7,591 nucleotides of DNA from Actinomycetota bacterium (lineage in GTDB: Bacteria > Actinomycetota > Acidimicrobiia > IMCC26256 > PALSA-610). A program made the translations under genes and the position numbers. The stretch lies in assembly GCA_030839005.1 (NCBI GenBank), contig JAUZEM010000357.1:1-7591 (forward strand). The letters are read 5' to 3'. The notes beneath the pieces are model-generated. The model ran no database searches. It worked only from the letters and a program-made list of their open reading frames with translations, and had not been told where the DNA came from. Positions 1 to 5,120 of this stretch are shown in pieces. Numbering within the stretch: the first letter of the stretch is position 1; each line of letters opens with the position of its first letter.

Positions 1-73
1 CCGCGGCGAAGTCGGGCGATTGACCCGGCGATACGACCCGACCATTCAGGCCGACCAATTCAGGCCGAGCGTT
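1..73. other. Non-coding left edge downstream of the lipoprotein gene
   Basis: This short stretch lies beyond the stop codon of the minus-strand lipoprotein gene. On the plus strand one frame reads six codons from the window edge (Ala-Ala-Lys-Ser-Gly-Asp) to a TGA at 21-23. These could be the last codons of a gene that begins outside the window and converges on the lipoprotein gene, but six codons cannot establish that. Apart from the 11-bp direct repeat listed separately I see no hairpin with a T-run that would act as a conventional terminator. Confidence 0.4.
44..68. repeat. Direct repeat of 11 bp, two copies
   Basis: ATTCAGGCCGA occurs at 44-54 and again at 58-68, so the copies begin 14 bp apart with 3 bp between them. 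The second copy ends 5 bp before the lipoprotein stop codon (74-76, minus strand). No function is evident. It may be a small tandem duplication in the 3' flank of the lipoprotein gene. Confidence 0.6.
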
Positions 74-550
74 TCACCCGGTTGTCGACGTGACGACCCG
101 GTTCGCGGTCGCGGTGGCCGATCCGGCCCGCGCGGTGAGGACGTAGCTGTGCGGCTTGCCGTCGCACGCGTAGTACTCGAGATGGCTCTGGGCGCCGCCG
201 CCGAACGTGGCGAACGGCTTTCCGTCGATCGAGAGGTCGACGGAGGACGCTCCGACCGTGGTCCATTGGAGCTGGATCATGGTCGGTGCGTTGCACACGG
301 GCGAGGCCGGGCTGACGGTGAACTCGCTGATCTGCACGCTCGATCGGACGACGGTCGATGTCGTTGTGCTCGTTGCAGCCGGTGCCGCCGAAGTCGTGGA
401 CGACAGCTCGGTCGTCGTCGTCGTGCTGACCGGGATCGACGAGGAGGCCGTCGTGGTGGTCGAGGGGACAGTCGCCTTGTCCCCGCTGCCGCAGCCGGCC
501 AGCGAAACCAGCGCGAGAACGGGGGAGAGAAGGAGGACGAGGCGACCCAT
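74..550 (-). CDS. Secreted lipoprotein with Ser/Thr-rich linker and Ig-like C-terminal domain
   Basis: This 158-residue protein is probably anchored on the outer face of the cytoplasmic membrane. Residues 1-19 form a lipoprotein signal peptide: a short start with Arg3, a hydrophobic core, then the lipobox Leu-Ala-Gly-Cys, making Cys20 the predicted lipidated residue. Residues 27-67 are a low-complexity Thr/Ser/Ala/Pro spacer with runs of four and five Thr, typical of actinobacterial cell-wall-crossing linkers. Residues 70-158 look like one compact beta-sandwich of Ig/PKD type, with the pattern SEFTVSP, IQLQW, VDLSIDG and SYVLTA. Cys86 and Cys129 could form a disulfide. There is no catalytic motif, so the function is unknown; a binding or structural role is inferred only. 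The ATG at 548-550 is supported by the signal peptide and by a TANNNT box exactly 6 nt upstream. The gene diverges from obgE and breaks up what is often a continuous ribosomal-protein/obgE block in actinobacteria. Confidence 0.82.
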   Translation of the reverse strand: MGRLVLLLSPVLALVSLAGCGSGDKATVPSTTTTASSSIPVSTTTTTELSSTTSAAPAATSTTTSTVVRSSVQISEFTVSPASPVCNAPTMIQLQWTTVGASSVDLSIDGKPFATFGGGAQSHLEYYACDGKPHSYVLTARAGSATATANRVVTSTTG

Positions 551-556
551 GAACGG

Positions 557-562
557 AGGATA
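557..562 (-). promoter_or_regulatory. Candidate leaderless -10 box for the lipoprotein gene
   Basis: Read on the minus strand, TATCCT is followed by exactly 6 nt (CCGTTC) and then the ATG of the lipoprotein gene. TANNNT with 6 nt to the start codon places the transcription start on the A of ATG, the layout of leaderless actinobacterial genes. There is no Shine-Dalgarno sequence just upstream of this ATG. No good TTGACA-like -35 lies at 16-18 bp. The call is from pattern only. Confidence 0.5.
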
Positions 563-578
563 CGCGGACGCGCCTCCG

Positions 579-584
579 TATCCT
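579..584 (+). promoter_or_regulatory. Candidate -10 box for obgE-proB
   Basis: TATCCT lies 8 nt upstream of the obgE ATG (593-595), which would give a leader of about 0-2 nt. No Shine-Dalgarno sequence precedes obgE; the bases just before the ATG are GGTCAAGA. The same hexamer occurs in mirror orientation for the divergent lipoprotein gene. The -35 position (GAGGAT at 556-561) is not a recognisable TTGACA-type element. Confidence 0.42.
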
Positions 585-592
585 GGTCAAGA

Positions 593-1831
593 ATGTCCGG
601 CTTCGTCGATACCGCGCAGAGCAACGTGAAGGGCGGTGACGGCGGCGCGGGCTGCGTCGGCTTCCGGCGCGAGTCGCACGTGCCGAAGGGCGGCCCGGAC
701 GGCGGTGACGGTGGTCGCGGCGGCGATGTGTGGTTGCGCGCGAATCGCAACGTCGCCTCGTTGCTGGCCTTTCGCGATCATCCGCATCGCAAGGCCGGGT
801 CGGGGACGCACGGCAAGGGCCAGAAGCTGCACGGCAAGGGCGGGGCCGACCTCGTCGTCGACGTGCCCGAGGGTACGGTCGTGCGCTCGCCCGACGGCGA
901 GTTGCTCGCGGACCTCCTGCACCACGGCGATACGTGGCTCGCGGCGCGCGGCGGCCAAGGCGGGCGCGGCAACGCGCGGTTCTTGTCGAACGCGCGGCGA
1001 GCGCCGAGCTTCGCGGAGCAGGGTGAGTACGGCGAGGAGCGCTGGCTGAAGCTCGAGCTCAAGCTGATGGCCGATGCCGCGCTCGTCGGCTTCCCGAACG
1101 CCGGGAAGTCGACGCTGATCTCGGTGGTCAGCGCGGCCAAGCCCAAGATCGCCGACTACCCCTTCACGACGCTCGAACCCCATCTCGGCGTGGTGCGGTG
1201 GCAGGACCACGACTTCGTGTTGGCCGACATCCCGGGCCTGATCGAAGGCGCGGCCGAGGGCCGGGGGCTCGGTCACCATTTCCTGCGTCACATCGAACGC
1301 GCGCGCGTGCTCGTGATCCTCTGCGACCTCGCGCCGGTCGACGGCCGTTCACCCGCGGAGCAGGAACGCGTGCTGCTGGACGAGCTCCGCCGCTACCGGC
1401 CGGAGCTGCTCGAACGGCCGCGCCTCGTGGTCGGCAGCAAGGCCGACGTCGCGGCTCCCGAAGTGGAGTTCGACGGGATGCGCATTGCGAGCGTGACGCG
1501 CGCCGGTCTCGACGAGTTCCGCGGGCGCCTCGCGACGTTGATCGAAACGGCGCGCGCCGCCGAGGGCGACGTCGACCCGTACGTCGTGTTCCGTCCCGAG
1601 GAGCAGGGTTTCTCCGTGGTACGCGAGGGCCCGAAGGAGTGGCGGGTGCAGGGCCGGCCCGCCGAGCGTGCGGTCGCGCTCGCCGACCTCACGAATTCCG
1701 AAGCGATGGCGTACGTACAACAGCGTTTGCAGCGCATGGGCGTCGAGCGCGCGCTGGCGCGGGCCGGCGCCGCCGACGGCGACCTCGTGCGCATCGGCGA
1801 CCACGAGCTCCTCTACGAGGAGCCGGCCTAG
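593..1831 (+). CDS. obgE: GTPase ObgE/CgtA (50S ribosome assembly)
   Basis: Obg is an essential GTPase that acts in late 50S subunit maturation and links growth to nucleotide state. The 412 residues show its three parts. The glycine-rich Obg fold (about 1-158) opens MSGFVD and contains FRRE and PKGGPDGGDGGRGGDVW. The G domain has G1 GFPNAGKST (166-174), switch I DYPFTTL (188-194), G3 DIPG (212-215), G4 SKAD (282-285) and G5 ASVT (299-302). A C-terminal OCT domain (about 333-408, starting FRPEEQGF) is also present. G4 carries Ser in place of the usual Asn of NKxD. The reading frame is open back to base 20, but the ATG at 593 is chosen because Obg proteins begin within a few residues of the FVD motif and the upstream part is only the antisense register of the lipoprotein gene. 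The stop TAG shares its G with the proB GTG start, implying co-transcription. Confidence 0.97.
   Translation: MSGFVDTAQSNVKGGDGGAGCVGFRRESHVPKGGPDGGDGGRGGDVWLRANRNVASLLAFRDHPHRKAGSGTHGKGQKLHGKGGADLVVDVPEGTVVRSPDGELLADLLHHGDTWLAARGGQGGRGNARFLSNARRAPSFAEQGEYGEERWLKLELKLMADAALVGFPNAGKSTLISVVSAAKPKIADYPFTTLEPHLGVVRWQDHDFVLADIPGLIEGAAEGRGLGHHFLRHIERARVLVILCDLAPVDGRSPAEQERVLLDELRRYRPELLERPRLVVGSKADVAAPEVEFDGMRIASVTRAGLDEFRGRLATLIETARAAEGDVDPYVVFRPEEQGFSVVREGPKEWRVQGRPAERAVALADLTNSEAMAYVQQRLQRMGVERALARAGAADGDLVRIGDHELLYEEPA
1817..1822 (+). promoter_or_regulatory. Shine-Dalgarno sequence of proB
   Basis: GAGGAG, inside the last codons of obgE, lies 8 nt before the GTG at 1831. This supports the GTG as the proB start even though the frame is open far upstream into obgE. 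Confidence 0.7.
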
Positions 1832-2931
1832 TGGCTGCCGCGGCCCCCGTAGCGGTCGTGAAGATCGGCACGTCGTCGATCGCGAGGGAGTCCGGCGAGC
1901 TCGACGACGACGCGCTGACGAAGCTCGCGGGCGATCTTGCGACCGCGCGCCGAGCCGGGCACGAGGTCGTGCTCGTGATGTCGGGTGCGATCGCGGCGGG
2001 GATGCCCGCCCTGGGGCTTCACCGCCGCCCGACCGACATCGGCACGTTGCAGGCGATCGCCGCGGTGGGCCAGCCGCGTCTGCTCGAGCGTATGAACGCG
2101 CTGCTCGGCTCGCTCGGGATCGTCGCCGGTCAGGTGTTGCTCACGCCGTATGACTTCGCGCACCGGAGCCAGTACCTCCATGCGCGCGCGACGCTGCAGA
2201 GATTGCGCGAGCTGGGCGTGCTCCCGATCGTCAACGAGAACGACACGGTCGCCGACGACGAGATCCGCTACGGAGACAACGATCGGCTCGCGGCCCTCGT
2301 GTCGCATCTCGTCCACGCCGACACGCTGTTGCTGCTGACCGACACGGGCGGCGTGTTCACGGCCGATCCCCGTCGCGACGCCGGCGCGTCGTTGATCGAA
2401 GAGATCGTCGAGGTCGACGACGCGCTCGAGCAGGCCGTAGGTGGCGCAGGAACCGAACGCGGCAGCGGCGGGATGGCGAGCAAGCTCGCGGCGGCGAAGA
2501 TCGCGGCGTGGTCCGGAGTGCGGGCCGTGATCGCGTCGGCGTCGGTTCCGAACGTGATCGCCGACGCGCTCTCGGGCCAGGCCGTCGGCACCGCGTTCGC
2601 ACCGAGAGCGACCCGCCTTTCGTCGCGGAAGCTTTGGATCGCGTTCGCGCAGGGTTCCGAAGGCCGGGTCACCGTCGACGCGGGCGCGCGCCGCGCGCTG
2701 GTCGAGGGCGGCAAGTCGTTGCTCGCCGCCGGAGTGCGCGCGGTCGAGGGCGCGTTCGACGTCGACGCGCCGGTCGAGGTCATCGGCGACGACGGTCGCG
2801 CATTTGCGAAGGGGCTTTGTCGTTACGGCGCGTCGCAGCTGCGCGCCGTCGCGGGCAAGCGCACGGACGACCTGCCGAGCGGCTCACCGCGCGAGGTTGT
2901 GCATCGCGACGACCTCGTGGTCCTGCCGTAG
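1831..2931 (+). CDS. proB: Glutamate 5-kinase
   Basis: ProB phosphorylates L-glutamate with ATP to give gamma-glutamyl phosphate, the committed and usually proline-inhibited step of proline synthesis in the cytoplasm. The 366-residue length matches the long form with two domains. The amino-acid-kinase domain (about 5-260) shows VVKIGTSS (9-16), SGAIAAGM (51-58), NENDTV (135-140), YGDND (147-151, usually FGDND), LLTDTGGVFTADPR and the nucleotide-site GSGGMASK (211-218). A C-terminal PUA domain follows (about 275-355). The GTG start overlaps the obgE stop by one base, a sign of translational coupling. The labile product is normally passed to ProA, whose gene follows after a 51-bp gap rather than an overlap, so the two may not be strictly co-transcribed. 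No feature suggests loss of function. Confidence 0.97.
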   Translation: MAAAAPVAVVKIGTSSIARESGELDDDALTKLAGDLATARRAGHEVVLVMSGAIAAGMPALGLHRRPTDIGTLQAIAAVGQPRLLERMNALLGSLGIVAGQVLLTPYDFAHRSQYLHARATLQRLRELGVLPIVNENDTVADDEIRYGDNDRLAALVSHLVHADTLLLLTDTGGVFTADPRRDAGASLIEEIVEVDDALEQAVGGAGTERGSGGMASKLAAAKIAAWSGVRAVIASASVPNVIADALSGQAVGTAFAPRATRLSSRKLWIAFAQGSEGRVTVDAGARRALVEGGKSLLAAGVRAVEGAFDVDAPVEVIGDDGRAFAKGLCRYGASQLRAVAGKRTDDLPSGSPREVVHRDDLVVLP

Positions 2932-2949
2932 GGCGGGAAAACGGCCAGA

Positions 2950-2967
2950 CTTGACCGCTTGGTCAAG
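2950..2967. promoter_or_regulatory. Perfect dyad upstream of proA (candidate operator)
   Basis: CTTGACC-GCTT-GGTCAAG is an 18-bp perfect inverted repeat with 7-bp arms and a 4-bp centre. It lies 18 bp after the proB stop and 3 bp before a TANNNT box for proA. The arm TTGACC resembles a -35 element but sits 14 bp from the -10, shorter than usual. GGGGTAG follows, not a T-run, so an intrinsic terminator is unlikely. A repressor or activator site over the proA promoter is the better guess. Confidence 0.5.
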
Positions 2968-2970
2968 GGG

Positions 2971-2976
2971 TAGCCT
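2971..2976 (+). promoter_or_regulatory. Candidate leaderless -10 box for proA
   Basis: TAGCCT is followed by exactly 6 nt (GGCGGC) and then the proA ATG at 2983, placing the predicted transcription start on the start codon. No Shine-Dalgarno sequence of the purine-run type is present upstream of the ATG, although GGCGG is a weak partial match placed too close to it to act as one. This suggests that proA has its own promoter. Confidence 0.55.
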
Positions 2977-2982
2977 GGCGGC

Positions 2983-4230
2983 ATGACTCCCGTCATCGAG
3001 CTCGGCCGCCGGGCGAAGGCCGCGAGCAGGCTGCTCGCCGCGGCGCCGACGCCGGCCAAGAACGGGGCGCTGCTGACGGCGGCCGACCTGCTGTCCGAAC
3101 GCGCCGGCGAGATGCGGGCCGCCAACGACGCCGACCTCGCGGCCGCTCGGGCCGCAGGGATGGCGGATGGTCCGCTCGACCGGTTGCGGCTGACCGACGC
3201 CCGGCTGGAGTCGATGGCGAACGGGCTGCGCACCGTCGCCGCGCTCCCGGATCCGGTCGGGGAGGTGCTCGACGGCTGGCGCCGGCCGAACGGGCTCGAG
3301 ATCGTGCGGACGCGGGTGCCGCTCGGCGTCGTGGCGATCATCTACGAGAACCGCCCCAACGTCACGAGCGACGCCGCCGGGCTGTGCATCAAGGCGGGGA
3401 ACGCGGCGTTGCTGCGCGGGTCGTCGTCGGCGCTGCGTTCGAACGTCGCCGTCACGCTGGTGCTGCGCGACGCGCTGGTCAAGCACGGGTTGCCCGAGGA
3501 TGCGGTCATCCTCGTGGAGGACACCGCGTACGAGACGGCGACCGAGGTGATGCAGCTCACCGATTACGTCGACTGCCTGATCCCGCGCGGCGGGCCGTCG
3601 CTCATCGAGAGCGTGCGCGACAACGCCAAGGTGCCGGTGATCATCGACGGCGACGGCAACTGTCACGTGTACGTCGACGCGTCGGCCGATCTCGACGAAG
3701 CGATGAAGATCGTCGTGAACGCCAAGACGCAGCGATCGAGCGTGTGCAACGCGGCCGAGTCGCTCGTGGTGCACGCCTCGGTGGCCGACGCCTTCGTGCC
3801 CCGGATCGCCGACGTGCTGCACGAACAAGGCGTCGAGCTCGTCGGTGACTCCGAGGCGCAACGTCGCTCATTGCACATCGGCGCCGCGACCGACGACGAC
3901 TACGGCCGCGAATACTCCGACCTGAAACTGTCGGTCGCGATCGCACCCGACCTCGACGCGGCGATCGCGCACGTCAACCACTACGGCACCGGGCACACCG
4001 AGGCGATCCTGACGCGCGACCTCGACGCGGCGCGCCGCTTCACGCGCGAGGTCGACGCCGCGGCCGTCGTAGTGAACGCGAGCACGCGCTTCACCGACGG
4101 AGAAGAGTTCGGCTTCGGCGCCGAGATCGGTATCTCGACCCAGAAGTTGCACGCGCGCGGCCCCATGGGCCTGCGGGAGCTGACCACCTACAACTACGTC
4201 ATCTGGGGGGAAGGGCAGGAACGGGGGTAA
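2983..4230 (+). CDS. proA: Glutamate-5-semialdehyde dehydrogenase (gamma-glutamyl phosphate reductase)
   Basis: ProA reduces gamma-glutamyl phosphate with NADPH to glutamate-5-semialdehyde, the second step of proline synthesis. The 415-residue protein is full length for the aldehyde-dehydrogenase-fold family. Visible signatures are YENRPNVTSDAAGLCIKAGN (about 124-143), LLRGSSSA, the PRGGPSLI loop, GNCHVYVD, the catalytic-cysteine segment QRSSVCNAAES with Cys255, and the family C-terminal motif GFGAEIGISTQKLHARGPMG followed by LTTYNYVIWGEG. The ATG at 2983 is the natural start and has a TANNNT box 6 nt upstream. The stop TAA overlaps the ATG of the following MoxR gene by one base, so proA looks like the first gene of a proA-moxR-vwa unit. 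The MoxR and VWA proteins have no known role in proline synthesis. Confidence 0.97.
   Translation: MTPVIELGRRAKAASRLLAAAPTPAKNGALLTAADLLSERAGEMRAANDADLAAARAAGMADGPLDRLRLTDARLESMANGLRTVAALPDPVGEVLDGWRRPNGLEIVRTRVPLGVVAIIYENRPNVTSDAAGLCIKAGNAALLRGSSSALRSNVAVTLVLRDALVKHGLPEDAVILVEDTAYETATEVMQLTDYVDCLIPRGGPSLIESVRDNAKVPVIIDGDGNCHVYVDASADLDEAMKIVVNAKTQRSSVCNAAESLVVHASVADAFVPRIADVLHEQGVELVGDSEAQRRSLHIGAATDDDYGREYSDLKLSVAIAPDLDAAIAHVNHYGTGHTEAILTRDLDAARRFTREVDAAAVVVNASTRFTDGEEFGFGAEIGISTQKLHARGPMGLRELTTYNYVIWGEGQERG
4217..4221 (+). promoter_or_regulatory. Shine-Dalgarno sequence of the MoxR gene
   Basis: AGGAA lies 8 nt before the ATG at 4230, within the end of proA and followed by a G-run. It supports the ATG that overlaps the proA stop in TAATG, a typical stop-restart arrangement. 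Confidence 0.55.
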
Positions 4231-5117
4231 TGGGCGAACGGTTCGAATCCGTCGACGCGACCGCTGCCCGGTTGCGCGAAGTCGACTATCTCTCCGACAC
4301 CAACATCGCGGGTGTCGTGTACCTCGCGGAGCGGCTCGGAAAGCCCGTGCTCGTCGAGGGCCCCGCGGGCGTCGGCAAGACCGAGCTGGCCAAGGCGGTC
4401 GCGGCCACTGTCGGCGCGCGCCTCATCCGGTTGCAGTGCTACGAGGGTCTCGACGAGTCGAAGGCCATCTACGAGTGGAACTACAAGAAGCAGTTGCTCC
4501 GGATCCAAGCCGACCGCGAGCACGAGCGCGATTGGGAGACCGTCGAGTCCGACATCTTCTCCGAGGCGTTCCTGCTGACCCGCCCGCTGCTCGAGGCGAT
4601 CCGGGCCGACGAACCGGTCGTGCTCCTGATCGACGAAGTGGACCGGGTCGAGGTCGAGACCGAGGCGTTGTTGCTCGAAGTGCTCTCCGACTTCCAGGTC
4701 TCCATCCCCGAGCTCGGGACGATCGTGGGCAAGCAGGTGCCGCTCGTGTTCCTCACCTCGAACAACACCCGCGAATTGTCGGAGGCATTGAAGCGGCGGT
4801 GCCTGTTCCTGCACATCGACTACCCCGACATCGAGCGCGAGAAGGAGATCGTGCGGGTGCGGGTACCCGAGGTCGACGCCGCGCTGGCCGGTCAAATCGC
4901 GAAGGTCGTCAACTCGATCCGCAACATCGACTTGAAGAAATCGCCCTCGATCTCCGAGACGATCGACTGGGCGCGCACCCTTGTGTTCCTGGGCCGCAAT
5001 GAGATCACGCCCGAGGTGCTCGGCGACACGTTGCACGTGCTGCTGAAGTATCAGAGCGACATCGCCAAGACCCGCAAAGAGCTGGGCGTCGACGCGCCCG
5101 CCGTCATCAAGAAGTAG
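4230..5117 (+). CDS. MoxR-family AAA+ ATPase, CoxD-like
   Basis: MoxR AAA+ ATPases act with VWA-domain partners as chaperones in maturing metalloenzymes or complexes; CoxD of aerobic CO dehydrogenase and RavA are known examples. This 295-residue protein shows Walker A GPAGVGKT (44-51), the CoxD-type segment LQCYEGLDESKAIYEWNY (68-85), Walker B VVLLIDEVD (130-138), sensor-1 LTSNN (175-179), and arginines at 189-190 in the arginine-finger position. An all-helical lid occupies about 205-290. There are no signal or membrane segments, so it should be cytoplasmic. All ATPase residues are intact. The ATG overlaps the proA stop, and the VWA partner gene begins 3 bp after this stop. No coxL, coxM or coxS is present, so a CO-dehydrogenase role is not supported here and the client is unknown. 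Family assignment is strong; biological role is open. Confidence 0.92.
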   Translation: MGERFESVDATAARLREVDYLSDTNIAGVVYLAERLGKPVLVEGPAGVGKTELAKAVAATVGARLIRLQCYEGLDESKAIYEWNYKKQLLRIQADREHERDWETVESDIFSEAFLLTRPLLEAIRADEPVVLLIDEVDRVEVETEALLLEVLSDFQVSIPELGTIVGKQVPLVFLTSNNTRELSEALKRRCLFLHIDYPDIEREKEIVRVRVPEVDAALAGQIAKVVNSIRNIDLKKSPSISETIDWARTLVFLGRNEITPEVLGDTLHVLLKYQSDIAKTRKELGVDAPAVIKK

Positions 5118-5120
5118 CGA

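Larger units (their letters stand above)
557..584. promoter_or_regulatory. Symmetric dyad spanning the divergent promoters
   Basis: AGGATACG at 557-564 and CGTATCCT at 577-584 are perfect 8-bp inverted repeats separated by 12 bp. Each outer half contains TATCCT reading outward, so the dyad supplies a candidate -10 hexamer to the minus-strand lipoprotein gene and to the plus-strand obgE gene. With a 17-bp spacer each promoter's -35 position falls almost on the other's -10, so both strands read xAGGAT-17 bp-TATCCT. It could be a naturally bidirectional promoter, a dimeric regulator site, or both. Confidence 0.5.

Noticed and set aside
400..470. GTC-rich run as a microsatellite or regulatory repeat
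   Set aside because: On the coding strand these are Thr and Ser codons of the low-complexity linker of the lipoprotein. The repeat is explained by the protein sequence.
20..592. N-terminal extension of obgE to base 20 (191 extra codons)
   Set aside because: The extension is the antisense register of the lipoprotein gene, is Arg/Gly/Asp-rich and low in structure, and Obg proteins begin right at the FVD motif that follows the ATG at 593.
207..629. A plus-strand frame of 140 codons with Val-rich sequence opposite the lipoprotein gene
   Set aside because: The Val runs come from the GTC/GTG complement of the Thr-linker codons. The minus strand has a clear signal peptide and lipobox, so this is a shadow.
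1198..1830. N-terminal extension of proB back into obgE
   Set aside because: It overlaps the Obg G and OCT domains out of frame and is Arg-rich. Glutamate kinases begin close to the VVKIGTSS motif, and a Shine-Dalgarno sequence precedes the GTG at 1831.
2950..2967. Intrinsic terminator after proB
   Set aside because: The stem is only 7 bp with moderate GC and is followed by GGGGTAG rather than a T-run. Its placement against a -10-like box fits a DNA site better.
2884..3861. A minus-strand frame of 325 codons antisense to proA
   Set aside because: It is again the codon-register shadow of proA, whose catalytic cysteine and family signatures are all on the plus strand.
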